This document shows positions 15,819 to 24,253 of a DNA stretch of 38,040 nucleotides, piece by piece. Source of the DNA: Actinomadura bangladeshensis (lineage in GTDB: Bacteria > Actinomycetota > Actinomycetes > Streptosporangiales > Streptosporangiaceae); NCBI RefSeq assembly GCF_004348335.1, contig NZ_SMJW01000053.1, positions 1-38,040 of the forward strand. Direction: 5' to 3'. The notes below the pieces were generated by a model. That model was given only the letters and a program-made list of their open reading frames with translations, made no database searches and was not told the DNA's origin. Both the position numbers and the translations under genes were made by a program. How positions within the stretch are numbered: the stretch's first letter is position 1; each line of letters opens with the position of its first letter.

Positions 15819-16411
15819 GTGTTTCTCTAACCGGGAGTTCGTGTTCATGGTGACCCGCTTGACCTTGCGGCGGTCGATGCCGTGTTTCTCGGCTAAGTAG
15901 CGCTGGGAGAGGTGGCGCGGCCTGGGCCAGCCAGCCTCGCCCGGTCCTCGTCCCGCACCGCTTCTTCCGGCGCTGCTTCACTTCGGTGCGGGGGTGCTCC
16001 GGTTCGGTTCGCTGCTCGTCTTGGGTCAGGTCTGAGCTTGCTGCGGCGTGAGTGAGGGGCATCAGGAGTTCGAAGCTCCCCACGAGGGCGAGTGCCGGCC
16101 ATGCGTTGACTACCGCCCCTACGGGGGTGTGGGACAGGCCATGCGCCACGTTGGCGCCTATCGTCGCCACAGTGCCCACGGCAAGGACCCACTTCGCCAG
16201 CGGTGGTGCGGGTTGCTTCCGGCGGCTTTGCGTCCAGGATCACCATGGACGCGGCCCAGATGATCCCGTCCACGGTGAAGGGCACGAGGCGGGCCGTGGG
16301 GCCGGACTCGACGTGGGAGTGGACGAGTTCGTAAGCGTGCCGGTACGAGATCACGGCGGCTACCGCCACCACGGCGAGTGCGGGCGTGGTGCGGACGAGG
16401 CGGTCAGCCAC
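15805..16411 (-). pseudogene. DUF2637 protein, frameshifted
   Basis: From GTG 16411 the first frame reads VADRLVRTTPALAVVAVAA, AYELVHSHVES and VDGIIWAASMVILDA, a multi-pass DUF2637 membrane domain. One extra A in an AAA run near 16225 shifts the frame. The continuation VGTVATIGANVAHGLSH, VVNAWPALALVGSFELLM is in a second frame. A third frame near 15850-15900 holds the usual C-terminal HTH-like piece LSQRYLAEKHGIDRRKVKRV, so at least one more shift occurred. DUF2637 proteins mark actinomycete integrative elements and plasmids. Confidence 0.8.
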
Positions 16412-16598
16412 GGCCAAATCCCCTCCGCCACTCGATCACGCACGGGTCTTCTTCGCGGTGGGTGACGAGGCGTTCGGCGAGCATCAGGGCCGTGATCGCC
16501 GCGTTGCGGTCGAGTGGACGCGGCCATGTGGTGACGTGTCATCCGCAGTCGGTGGGGGTGCCGGTGGCGATCGCCTTGCCGTCCAGGACGACGGTCAT
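16404..16598 (-). pseudogene. Small element gene with an in-frame TGA
   Basis: ATG 16598 has AAGGAAG five nt upstream. It reads MTVVLDGKAIATGTPTDCG, then TGA (16539-16541), and continues in the same frame as RPLDRNAAITALMLAERLVT and DPCVIEWRRGFGRG to a stop overlapping the DUF2637 start. A 64-codon gene interrupted by a single nonsense codon explains this best. Small proteins of this sort sit just upstream of DUF2637 genes in actinomycete elements. Readthrough cannot be excluded from sequence. Confidence 0.6.
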
Positions 16599-16780
16599 CG
16601 TGTCTTCCTTGATCTGGACATGAGCGACTCCTCTCGGTTCGGGAGCCACGGGAGCCAGAGTGTGGAGCCAATGTGGCTCGACGTGCTCTGATTCACCGCG
16701 ACTCCTTCGAACGTTCTTGCTGGTGAGAGGCGCTTCCGGCGACGTCCCTCCGACTTGGTCCGATCCCGTCAGAGCGAGTG

Positions 16781-16795
16781 CGGCTAATGCGGGTT
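16781..16795. repeat. Right att-like direct repeat
   Basis: CGGCTAATGCGGGTT, an exact copy of 12661-12675, with the matching upstream TCAGAGC at 16769-16775. It lies 62 bp before the efflux-operon lipoprotein start. The rest of the gap 16599-16857 shows no gene; the promoters for the small element gene and the efflux operon must lie here. Confidence 0.65.
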
Positions 16796-16857
16796 TAACC
16801 CTGGGGTCGGTCTTATGGCTTTTCGTTGAGGCAGGGTGCCTTGGCGGAGAGGACGAG

Positions 16858-17373
16858 ATGGGGAATCGGGTGTGGGCGGTCGGGCTCGCCTTGCCGTTGG
16901 TCTTGGGGCCTTCGGCTTGTGGGGGCGATGACGGTGGGAGTGGGGTCGCTTCGGCTGGTGGGGGTGCGAAGGCTTCTGCGTCGGCTTCGGCCAGTGCGTC
17001 GCTTTCGGCGGAGGATGCGCAGCTCAGGTTCGCGCGGTGCATGCGGGAGAACGGGGTTGATGTTCCTGATCCTGGGAGTGGGGATCAGAAGGCGATGCGG
17101 CTCGGGAAGGGCACCGATCGGACGAAGCTGCAAGGCGCGCTGGAGAAGTGCCAGCAGTGGCTGCAGGCGGGCGGGAAGATGCCCGATCTCAAGGACCCGA
17201 AGGTGCGCGACCAGTACGTCAAGTTCGCGCAGTGCATGCGGGAGCACGGGGTGAACATCCCGGATCCGGGGCCGGACGGGCAGTTCAAGCTGCCGAGTGG
17301 GGACATCGATCGAAGCGCTGCGGAGAAGGCGCGGGAAGCATGCAAGGGCGACCTGCCGGGGTTCGGACGGTGA
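16858..17373 (+). CDS. Lipoprotein with duplicated CMRxxGVxxPDPG motif
   Basis: A 171-residue exported lipoprotein: short signal peptide with a lipobox ending at Cys21 (GPSAC), an Ala/Ser-rich linker, then a globular part. Two near-identical motifs, RFARCMRENGVDVPDPG and KFAQCMREHGVNIPDPG, are separated by ~57 residues; each carries one Cys and a conserved Met. ATG 16858 has GGAGAGGA upstream. It is the first gene of the four-gene efflux operon and overlaps the next start by 4 bp (GTGA). Homologues often precede HlyD/MacA-like proteins. A periplasm-side accessory or substrate-binding function is possible but unproven. Confidence 0.83.
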   Translation: MGNRVWAVGLALPLVLGPSACGGDDGGSGVASAGGGAKASASASASASLSAEDAQLRFARCMRENGVDVPDPGSGDQKAMRLGKGTDRTKLQGALEKCQQWLQAGGKMPDLKDPKVRDQYVKFAQCMREHGVNIPDPGPDGQFKLPSGDIDRSAAEKAREACKGDLPGFGR

Positions 17374-18410
17374 GGCGGGTCGTGGTCGCCGGGGGAGTCG
17401 CCGTCGTCGTGGTCGTCGGTGGCGGAAGCGTCTTGGCCTGGACGATGGACGGGAGCGAGGTCGAGGGCGCTCATGCGGCGCGGCTCGCCACCGCCGTTGT
17501 GAGCCGGGGTGATCTCGTCGATACCGAGACGGTGGACGGGAAACTCACCTACGACGATGTCAGGGAAGTGTGGACGGGCGCCTCGGGTGTAGTGACGTGG
17601 GCACCGGAGCAGGGCGTGATGGTCAAGCGAGGCGGGACGCTGCTCAAGGTGGCAGGCAAACCGGTCACGCTGATGTACGGCGGCAGTCCCATGTACCGCA
17701 CGCTGAGGGACGGCATGTCGGGCAAGGACGTCCGGCAGCTCGAAGAGAACCTGCGGGCGCTCGGGTACGGCGACATGACCGTGGACAAGGAGTTCACCGG
17801 TGCGACCGAGGCGGCGGTGAGGGAGTGGCAGGACGACCGGGGGCTTGAGGAGACCGGTGCCGTCGACTCCGCTCAGGTCGTCTTCCTCGGCGGGGCCGTG
17901 CGTGTCAGGGACGTCAAGGCGCCCGAGGGGAAACGCGTCGGGCAAGGGCAGCCCGTGCTGACTGTCGCCGGGACGAAGCGGGTCGTCCATGTCGATCTCG
18001 ATGCCGACAAGCAGGATCTCGCGAAGGAGGGCGCCGCGGTCTCGGTGGAGCTGCCCGGCGGCAAGACCGTCAAGGGGAAGATCGCCGAGGTCAGCGGGGT
18101 CGCGGAGAGCACCGGGTCGGGGCAGGACAAGAAGACCACGGTCGGTGTCGACATCTCGATCGGCGATGCCGAGACCGGGCGGCTGGACGAGGCGCCCGTC
18201 AGCGTCGAGTTGGAGAGTGAGCGGCGGAAGGACGTCCTGTCGGTGCCGGTGGAGGCGCTGCTCGCGCTGCGGGAGGGCGGCTTCGGCGTCGAGGTCGTGG
18301 ACGGGACCGGCCGGCGCCTCGTCCCCGTGCAGGTCGGGGCCTTCGGCGGCGGGCGCGTCGAGGTCAGCGGCGTCCAGGAGGGCGCGAAGGTCGGGGTGCC
18401 CGCCGAATGA
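17370..18410 (+). CDS. HlyD/MacA-like efflux adaptor with peptidoglycan-binding domain
   Basis: A 346-residue membrane-anchored adaptor. It has an N-terminal signal-anchor helix ([21 protein letters not shown]), then [20 protein letters not shown], typical of MacA/RND-type adaptors. A PG_binding_1 domain follows at ~residues 105-160 ([29 protein letters not shown]). The barrel and membrane-proximal domains lie after ~170 ([38 protein letters not shown]). It couples the ABC transporter to the cell wall or exports its substrate. GTG start overlaps the lipoprotein stop; its stop overlaps the ATPase start. Confidence 0.9.
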   Translation: MRRVVVAGGVAVVVVVGGGSVLAWTMDGSEVEGAHAARLATAVVSRGDLVDTETVDGKLTYDDVREVWTGASGVVTWAPEQGVMVKRGGTLLKVAGKPVTLMYGGSPMYRTLRDGMSGKDVRQLEENLRALGYGDMTVDKEFTGATEAAVREWQDDRGLEETGAVDSAQVVFLGGAVRVRDVKAPEGKRVGQGQPVLTVAGTKRVVHVDLDADKQDLAKEGAAVSVELPGGKTVKGKIAEVSGVAESTGSGQDKKTTVGVDISIGDAETGRLDEAPVSVELESERRKDVLSVPVEALLALREGGFGVEVVDGTGRRLVPVQVGAFGGGRVEVSGVQEGAKVGVPAE

Positions 18411-19123
18411 ACGCGCTGGGCAGGGACGTACCGGGCGAGAACATCGTGGAACTCGCCGGGGTGACCAAGGAGTACGCGGGCGGTGTCGCCGCGCTGAAGG
18501 GCGTCGACCTGGTCGTCGCGCCGGGGGAGATGGTCGCGATCGTCGGGCCGTCCGGATCGGGCAAGTCGACGCTGCTGCACATGGTCGGGACGCTCGACCG
18601 GCCGACCTGTGGCAGCGTGCGGGTCGCCGGGCACGAGGTCGGCGCGCTCGGTGACCGGGAGTTGTCGGCGCTGCGGGCGCGGCACATCGGGTTCGTGTTC
18701 CAGCAGTTCCACCTGGCGGCGGGCGTGAGCGCGCTCGACAACGTCGCCGACGGGCTCCTCTACGGCGGCGTCGGGCTGCGGGAGCGGCGGGAGCGGGCGC
18801 GGGACGCGCTAGAACGCGTCGGGCTCGGGAACAGGACCGGGCACCGGCCGCACCAGCTGTCGGGCGGAGAGCAGCAGCGGGTCGCGGTCGCGCGCGCCGT
18901 GGTGGGGGAGCCGGACCTGCTCCTCGCCGACGAGCCCACCGGCAACCTCGACTCGGCGGCGGGCGCCGGGGTGCTCGGCCTGCTGGACGAGCTGAACCGC
19001 GCCGGCACCACCGTCGCGATCATCACGCACGATCTGGAGGTGGCCGGTAGGGCGCCGCGGCGGGTGCGGGTCCGGGACGGGCTGATCGTCGCGGACGAGC
19101 GGGCGGAGGTGGGCAGCCGATGA
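18407..19123 (+). CDS. MacB-type ABC transporter ATP-binding protein
   Basis: A 238-residue ATPase of the LolD/MacB family. Walker [10 protein letters not shown] near residue 47, Q-loop FVFQQFHL, signature [14 protein letters not shown], Walker [14 protein letters not shown] and H-loop IITHD are all present, so it should be active. ATGA overlap with both neighbours indicates tight coupling. It powers the permease that follows, for export of a peptide, antibiotic or lipoprotein-like substrate. Confidence 0.95.
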   Translation: MNALGRDVPGENIVELAGVTKEYAGGVAALKGVDLVVAPGEMVAIVGPSGSGKSTLLHMVGTLDRPTCGSVRVAGHEVGALGDRELSALRARHIGFVFQQFHLAAGVSALDNVADGLLYGGVGLRERRERARDALERVGLGNRTGHRPHQLSGGEQQRVAVARAVVGEPDLLLADEPTGNLDSAAGAGVLGLLDELNRAGTTVAIITHDLEVAGRAPRRVRVRDGLIVADERAEVGSR

Positions 19124-20307
19124 AGGCGGCACTCGCGCCGGCGCGGCTCGGGCCGGACGACGTGCTGCGCGTCGGCCTGGGAGGGCTCAGGGCCCGGCCG
19201 ACCCGGGTCGTGCTGTCCGCGCTCGGCATCGCGATCGGGATCGCGACGATGGTCGCGGTCATCGGGATCTCCTCGTCCAGCAGGGAGGACCTGCTGCGGC
19301 GCCTCGACCGGCTCGGCACCAACCTGCTGACCGCCAAGCCCGGCGACACCCTGTTCGGGGACGCGGCGGAGCTGCCCGAGACGGCGCCGGAGATGGTGCG
19401 GCGCATCGGGCCGGTCACCGCGGTCGGCGCCACCGGGTCGGTGGACGCGACCGTCCGCCGGACCGACAAGATCCCCGCGGAGGTCACGCAGGGCATCGCC
19501 GTGCAGGCCGCCACGCCGGAGCTGCTCGGCACGCTCGGCGTGGAGACCGCGAGCGGACGCTGGCTCAACGCCGGAACCGGACGCTATCCCGGCGCCGTGC
19601 TCGGCTCCGAGGCCGCGAAGCGGCTGGGCGTGGAGCGGGGCCGGGTGTGGATCGGCGGCCGGTGGTTCGTCGTCCTCGGCGTCCTGCGGCCCGCCGAGCT
19701 GGCGCCGGAGATCGACCGGTCCGCGCTCGTCGGCTGGGACGCGGCCCGCCGCTACCTCGGCTTCGACGGGCATCCGACCACGATCTACGAGCGCTCCACC
19801 GACGCGTCGGTGAACGACGTCCGGGACGTCCTCGCCCGGACGGTCAGCCCCGAGCACCCCGAGGAGGTCGCGGTCAGCCGCCCGTCCGACGCGCTGGAGG
19901 CCAAGGCCGCGGCGGCGGGCGCGTTCACCGGGCTGCTGCTCGGGCTCGGCGCGGTCGCGCTGCTGGTCGGCGGGGTCGGCGTCGCCAACACGATGGTGAT
20001 CTCGGTGCTGGAGCGGCGCCGCGAGATCGGGCTGCGCCGCTCGCTCGGCGCGACCCGCGGGCAGGTCCGCGTCCAGTTCCTCGCCGAGTCGCTGCTGCTG
20101 TCGGCGTTCGGCGGCGCGGCCGGGACGGTCCTCGGCGCCGCCGCCACCGCCGGGTTCGCGCTGTGGAAGGGATGGCCGCCGGTCGTGCCGGTGTGGGCGC
20201 TCGGCGGCGCGCTCGCCGCGACGCTGGTGATCGGGACGGCCGCCGGGCTGTACCCCGCGGTGCGGGCCGCGCGGCTGCCGCCGACGGCGGCGCTGGCGTC
20301 GGTCTGA
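19120..20307 (+). CDS. MacB/FtsX-type ABC transporter permease
   Basis: A 395-residue permease: N-terminal helix ([20 protein letters not shown]), a ~220-residue extracytoplasmic MacB_PCD domain, then three C-terminal helices of the FtsX domain. [24 protein letters not shown] spans the loop that contacts the ATPase. The end [19 protein letters not shown] is the family's conserved terminus. It completes the four-gene operon 16858-20307. Confidence 0.94.
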   Translation: MKAALAPARLGPDDVLRVGLGGLRARPTRVVLSALGIAIGIATMVAVIGISSSSREDLLRRLDRLGTNLLTAKPGDTLFGDAAELPETAPEMVRRIGPVTAVGATGSVDATVRRTDKIPAEVTQGIAVQAATPELLGTLGVETASGRWLNAGTGRYPGAVLGSEAAKRLGVERGRVWIGGRWFVVLGVLRPAELAPEIDRSALVGWDAARRYLGFDGHPTTIYERSTDASVNDVRDVLARTVSPEHPEEVAVSRPSDALEAKAAAAGAFTGLLLGLGAVALLVGGVGVANTMVISVLERRREIGLRRSLGATRGQVRVQFLAESLLLSAFGGAAGTVLGAAATAGFALWKGWPPVVPVWALGGALAATLVIGTAAGLYPAVRAARLPPTAALASV

Positions 20308-20386
20308 CACTGGTCACGCTCCGCCGGGGCGGTGCATGATTGTCACCGCAGCCGCGTTCCGCCCCGGGGGAGGTGCCTCACCAGCC

Positions 20387-20749
20387 ATGCCGGTCCCACG
20401 CCCGCTCCGCGAACGCTGCCGGGAGTTCCTCGGGATCGACGGGGAGATCCGCTACATCTTCCCCGCGATGGCCCACGGCGGCGGCGCGGGCTTCATCTTC
20501 GTCGTCACCGACGACCAGGTCGCGGTGATCACCACCGGGGCGGTGAGCCGCAGTGCCCCGAAGACGATCTGGGGCAGCTACCCGCGCGGCACCCGGATCG
20601 GGCCGGTGGAGACCGGCGCGGGCGCGTCGTTCGAGTTCGGCGGCGCCGTGTTCGAGGTGGACGACGAGTACGTCCCGGTCGTCAACGCCGCCGACGCCGA
20701 GATCTTCGCCCGCGACAGCCTGCCCCGCGACCCGCTGCCCGACCTGTAG
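20387..20749 (+). CDS. Hypothetical actinobacterial protein
   Basis: A 120-residue protein starting MPVPRPLRERCREFLG. It is beta-rich (IRYIFPAM, GFIFVVTDDQVAVITTG, FEFGGAVFEVDDEY) in a PH-like pattern. No signal peptide or membrane segment. GGGGGAGG at 20365-20372 is 14 nt before this ATG, rather far, so the upstream ATG at 20336 remains possible. It ends 4 bp from the convergent iron permease. Similar short proteins occur in actinomycetes, but no function is known to me. Confidence 0.72.
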   Translation: MPVPRPLRERCREFLGIDGEIRYIFPAMAHGGGAGFIFVVTDDQVAVITTGAVSRSAPKTIWGSYPRGTRIGPVETGAGASFEFGGAVFEVDDEYVPVVNAADAEIFARDSLPRDPLPDL

Positions 20750-20753
20750 GCCC

Positions 20754-21617
20754 TCAGGGCGTGGTGGCGGGCTCCGTCGCCTTGGCCGGGGCCGGCTTGG
20801 GCGCGGACGGGTTCCGCAGGAACAGGAACATCACCGGCACCAGGTACGCCGCCCACATGACCAGCTGCAGCCAGGTGATCTGCGGGGTGACGTTCAGGAC
20901 GCCCTGGAACACCGTCTGCATCCAGTCGCCCGCGCCGCCGAACTCGGCGAAGAACTCGTGCGGCTCCAGCGCCACCGCGTTCAGGCCGGGGAAGACCTCG
21001 GCCTCCTGCAGGTCGTGGAAGCCGTAGCCGAACACGCCCGCGGCGACGACGATGAGCGCGGCGCCCGTCCAGGTGAAGAACCGCTTCAGGTTGATCTTGA
21101 GGCCGCCGCGGTAGAGCAGGTAGCCGAGCGCGACCGCGACGGCGAGGCCGAGGAACGCGCCGATGATCGGCTCGGTGGAGCCGCCGGAGGAGTTGGAGAT
21201 GTTCGTCCACAGGAACAGCGCGGTCTCCAGGCCCTCCCGCCCGACGGCGAGGAACGCGACGGCGGCGAGGGCGAGCGGGCCGACGTTCAGCGCGCCCTCC
21301 AGCTTGCCCTCCAACTCCGCCTTCATGAACCGGGCGGTCTTGCGCATCCAGAAGACCATCCACGTGACGAGCCCGACCGCGATGATCGACAGGACGCCGC
21401 CGAACAGCTCCTGCGTCTTGAACTGCATCTCCGAGGACGCGGCGCTGAGCGCGATGCCGAACCCGAACGCGAGCGCGATGGCGACGCCGATCCCCGTCCA
21501 GACCGGGAGCAGGGCGCTGCGGTTGCCGGTCTTCACCAGGTAGGCGATCAGGATGCTCACGACCAGGGCGGCCTCGAGCCCCTCACGCAGTCCGATGAGG
21601 AAGTTGCCCAGTAGCAT
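20754..21617 (-). CDS. FTR1-family high-affinity iron permease
   Basis: A 287-residue membrane protein with seven hydrophobic segments and the two REGLE iron-translocation motifs at residues 11-15 and 127-131. FTR1/EfeU proteins import ferric iron, usually with EfeO and EfeB, which are absent here. The Pro/Ala/Lys C-terminal tail is cytoplasmic or disordered. ATG 21617 has a GGAGGAG site. An IdeR/DmdR-type box lies 44 bp upstream, so iron repression is expected. Confidence 0.94.
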   Translation of the reverse strand: MLLGNFLIGLREGLEAALVVSILIAYLVKTGNRSALLPVWTGIGVAIALAFGFGIALSAASSEMQFKTQELFGGVLSIIAVGLVTWMVFWMRKTARFMKAELEGKLEGALNVGPLALAAVAFLAVGREGLETALFLWTNISNSSGGSTEPIIGAFLGLAVAVALGYLLYRGGLKINLKRFFTWTGAALIVVAAGVFGYGFHDLQEAEVFPGLNAVALEPHEFFAEFGGAGDWMQTVFQGVLNVTPQITWLQLVMWAAYLVPVMFLFLRNPSAPKPAPAKATEPATTP

Positions 21618-21660
21618 CGCCGCACTCCTCCGGATGGCGCAGATTTCTCAAGCAAGCCTT

Positions 21661-21679
21661 TTAGGCAAAGCTAACCTAA
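21661..21679 (-). promoter_or_regulatory. IdeR/DmdR1-type iron box
   Basis: TTAGGCAAAGCTAACCTAA matches the 19-bp actinobacterial iron-box consensus (TTAGGTTAGSCTAACCTAA) at 16 of 19 positions, with the CTAACCTAA half perfect. It lies between the rnd stop and the FTR1 start, where it would block the FTR1 promoter when iron is plentiful. Confidence 0.78.
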
Positions 21680-21717
21680 GCAAGTGTGCGCCCCGCACCC
21701 GGCCCCGGCAAGAGGAC

Positions 21718-23121
21718 CTACAGCTCTCCTTTGGTCTCCAGCCGCAGGAACGCCCGGGCGATCGGCTGCGCTATCAGCGCGACCTGCCAGCGCCGGGCGC
21801 CGAGGCCGCTGAGCGCGGCGCCGATCGCGGACGGCGACGACTCCGCCGGCGGCGTCCAGGCGAGCCGCCGCACGTAGTCGGGCTGGACGAGGTTCTCCGA
21901 CGGCATCGAGTGCTCGTCGGCGAGCGCGGCGACGACGGCGCGGGCGGCGGTGAGCCGCTTGGCGGCCTCCGGGTCGCGGTCGGCCCAGCGGTGCGCGGGC
22001 GGCGGCCCGTCACCGGGCAGGTTCGACTCCGGCAGCGCCCGGTCGGACAGGTCGCGGGCGCGGGCGACGGCGCGCAGCCACGCCGACTGGTGCCGGCGGG
22101 CGCCGCGCCCCCGCATCGTCGGGAGGGCCTGCAGCTCGGCGGGCGTCTTCGGGGACTTCTGCGCCAGCTCTATGATCGCGGCGTCCTGCAGGACGCGGCC
22201 GGGGGACAGGTCCCGCTCGCGGGCGATCTTGTCGCGCGCCGTCCACACCTCGCGGACGGTGGCGAGCGCCCGCCGGTTGCGCACCCGGTGGATGCCGGAC
22301 GTGCGGCGCCACGGGTCGGGGCGCGGCGGCTTCGGCGGCGTCGCCAGTATCGCGGCGAACTCCTCCAGCGCCCACTCCAGCTTGCCCGCGGTCTCCAGCT
22401 CCTCCTGCAGGCAGTCGCGCAGCTCGACGAGCAGCTCGACGTCCAGCGCGGCGTAGCGGAGCCAGTCCTCGGGGAGGGGGCGGGTCGACCAGTCGGCCGC
22501 CGAGTAGCCCTTCTCCAGCAGGAAGCCCAGCACGTTCTCGACCATGGAGCCGAGCCCGACCCGCGGGTAGCCGAGCAGCCGCCCGGCCAGCTCGGTGTCG
22601 AACAGCCGGCGCGGGACGAGGCCGACCTCGGCCAGGCACGGGAGGTCCTGGTTGGCGGCGTGCAGCACCATCTCGGCGCCGGAGAGCGCGGCGTCCAGCC
22701 CGGACAGGTCGGGGCAGGCGATCGGGTCGATCAGCGCGGTGCCCGCGCCCGCGCGGCGGAGCTGTATGAGGTAGGCGCGCTGCCCGTACCGGTAGCCGGA
22801 GGCCCGCTCGGCGTCGACCGCGACCGGGCCGCTGCCCGCGGCGAACGCCGCGACCACGCGCTCCAGCGCGGCGGCCGTGGTGACCACGGTCGGGACGCCC
22901 TCGCGCGGCTCCAGCAGCGGGACGGCCGGGGGGCCGGTGTCGGCCTCCGCGCTGCCGGAGCCCTGTTCCGCCCCGACCTGCTCGGGAACGGTCCCGGGCC
23001 GCTGCTCGACGGCCGTCTCCTCCGCACCGGTCTCCCCTTGGGGGCCGGTGGCGCGCGTTTCGGACACTCCCACTGTTCCCGTGTTCTCCCCCGCCGCCTC
23101 GGTCTCGGACGCTGTGCTCAC
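21718..23121 (-). CDS. rnd: Ribonuclease D-like 3'-5' exonuclease with HRDC domain
   Basis: A 467-residue DEDDy exonuclease for RNA 3'-end trimming. An acidic, probably disordered N-terminus (~70 residues) precedes the catalytic domain. The catalytic residues are visible: Asp103 and Glu105 in VAVDAERASG, Asp159 in HAANQDL, and Tyr223/Asp227 in YAALDVELL. The HRDC domain begins near residue 270 (ALATVREVWTARDKIARERD). GTG 23121 follows AGGGGGC. It is downstream of DUF3000 with a 43-bp gap on the same strand, probably one operon. Confidence 0.94.
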   Translation of the reverse strand: MSTASETEAAGENTGTVGVSETRATGPQGETGAEETAVEQRPGTVPEQVGAEQGSGSAEADTGPPAVPLLEPREGVPTVVTTAAALERVVAAFAAGSGPVAVDAERASGYRYGQRAYLIQLRRAGAGTALIDPIACPDLSGLDAALSGAEMVLHAANQDLPCLAEVGLVPRRLFDTELAGRLLGYPRVGLGSMVENVLGFLLEKGYSAADWSTRPLPEDWLRYAALDVELLVELRDCLQEELETAGKLEWALEEFAAILATPPKPPRPDPWRRTSGIHRVRNRRALATVREVWTARDKIARERDLSPGRVLQDAAIIELAQKSPKTPAELQALPTMRGRGARRHQSAWLRAVARARDLSDRALPESNLPGDGPPPAHRWADRDPEAAKRLTAARAVVAALADEHSMPSENLVQPDYVRRLAWTPPAESSPSAIGAALSGLGARRWQVALIAQPIARAFLRLETKGEL

Positions 23122-23164
23122 GCCCCCTACCGTACGTCTTTCAACCGCCGGGCCCGCCCGGTGC

Positions 23165-23734
23165 TCAACCGCCTCCGCCGCCGGGCCGATCGGGCATCGC
23201 CGCGACGCCGGCGGGCGGCAGCCCCGCCGTGGTGCACATCACCTCGCACCAGGCCGCGACATGGCCGGCGAGGTCGTCCCCGGTCGGCGACCAGGAGGCG
23301 CGCAGCTCCAGCTCGGTGGTGGACGGCTCGTCGCGCTTGTCGCCGAAGCTCTCCGACACCGCGCGGGTGACCGTCCCGGACACGTTGGCGTACCCGGCGG
23401 GCTCCAGCGCCTCCAGCAGCCAGTCCCACGCGACGGAGCCGATCAGCTCGTCGGCGGCGATGTCGGGCTCCAGGTCGGCGCGGATGTAGGCGACGACGCG
23501 GAACCCGTTCGTCCAGCCGGGTCTGCCCTCCGGGTCGTACAGGACGATGAGGCGCCCGGTGGCGACCTCGGTGTCGTCGTCGCGGTAGACGCTGCCGGAC
23601 ATGGCCGCCGCGAAGGGCGCGAGGCGCTGCGGGGCGGGCATGTCCTCCAGGTCGAGCTCCGGCCGGAGGGCGGGGCCGTCGAGGAACGAGCGCAGCGTGT
23701 CGACGGCCCGCTGGAAGGCGGGAGGTGGGTTCAT
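23165..23734 (-). CDS. DUF3000 protein
   Basis: A 189-residue actinobacterial DUF3000 protein. Recognisable blocks are FQRAVDTLRSFL near the N-terminus, ELDLEDMPAPQRLAP, and SVAWDWLLEALEPAG with SGTVTRAVSESFG. It has no signal or membrane segment and a Gly-rich C-terminus. ATG 23734 gives the usual length; no ribosome-binding site is obvious. DUF3000 genes are commonly next to rnd and hemE in actinobacteria, as here; their function is unknown. Confidence 0.87.
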   Translation of the reverse strand: MNPPPAFQRAVDTLRSFLDGPALRPELDLEDMPAPQRLAPFAAAMSGSVYRDDDTEVATGRLIVLYDPEGRPGWTNGFRVVAYIRADLEPDIAADELIGSVAWDWLLEALEPAGYANVSGTVTRAVSESFGDKRDEPSTTELELRASWSPTGDDLAGHVAAWCEVMCTTAGLPPAGVAAMPDRPGGGGG

Positions 23735-23888
23735 GGGAGGACCGGCCTGGTCGCGAGTGAGTGGCCGAGCGCCGGAGAGCGGCTCGGGGCGGTGCTGCCG
23801 GGACGGGGCGCCGCCGCGCGCGGCGACGGGGGGATGCGGAGGGGAAACAGGCACGGCACAGGTGGTTTCGTCTCGGGGGCCGGGCCGG

Positions 23889-24104
23889 TCAGGCCACGGC
23901 CCGCACGGTCTCGGCGCGGCGCGGCGCCCGAGCGGTCTCGCCGGCCGGAGCGCTCCCGCAGGCCGCGGCGGTCACCGGCGGCAGGCCGACCAGGACGGCG
24001 GTGCCGCACTCGGTGCAGGCCCGCTCCGGGCACTGCGCACCGTGCCCGTCCGGACACGGCGGCTGCTCGAACACGCGTTCATCACCGCAGGTGGAGCAGT
24101 ACAA
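23889..24104 (-). CDS. Small zinc-ribbon protein
   Basis: A 71-residue protein with Cys pairs YCSTCGDERVFEQPPC and CPERACTECGTAV, which should bind one or two zinc ions; a Pro/Ala/Arg-rich tail follows. The TTG start at 24104 is chosen because GAGGGAGG ends seven nt before it and the first Cys then lies at residue 3, as in related small actinobacterial proteins. A longer in-frame reading to 24239 lacks such support. Function is unknown. Confidence 0.7.
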   Translation of the reverse strand: MYCSTCGDERVFEQPPCPDGHGAQCPERACTECGTAVLVGLPPVTAAACGSAPAGETARAPRRAETVRAVA

Positions 24105-24253
24105 GGGGGAACCTCCCTCGGCTATGACACGCATCACGTTCGCACGCGCCAGTGACAGAATGCGGGACTTCGCTCGGCGTGTCCGGAAGTTCGTTCCGCC
24201 CCTGAGGCCACACCCGTGCCTTCCGCGCCGGGGTTCCATGGGACCATCACAAC

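Larger units (their letters stand above)
12661..16795. mobile_element. Decayed integrative element with intact low-GC cargo
   Basis: Bounded by the two 15-bp direct repeats. Contents, left to right: tyrosine-integrase pseudogene, DUF5919-type regulator remnant, two intact cargo genes, DUF2637 pseudogene, and a small gene with a nonsense codon. DUF2637 proteins together with an integrase of this type are typical of actinomycete integrative and conjugative elements. No replication initiator or FtsK-like transfer gene remains, so the element must have lost its core and is not self-mobile. Boundaries are inferred from the repeats. Confidence 0.62.

Noticed and set aside
15495..15848. Minus-strand frame beginning MNTNSRLEKHGC
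   Set aside because: It runs on from the DUF2637 C-terminal remnant and overlaps the nuclease-like gene; Pro/Arg-rich without family features.
12661..16795. Direct repeats as a tRNA attachment site
   Set aside because: Neither copy folds with flanking sequence into a T-arm and acceptor stem, and no tRNA is found near either copy.
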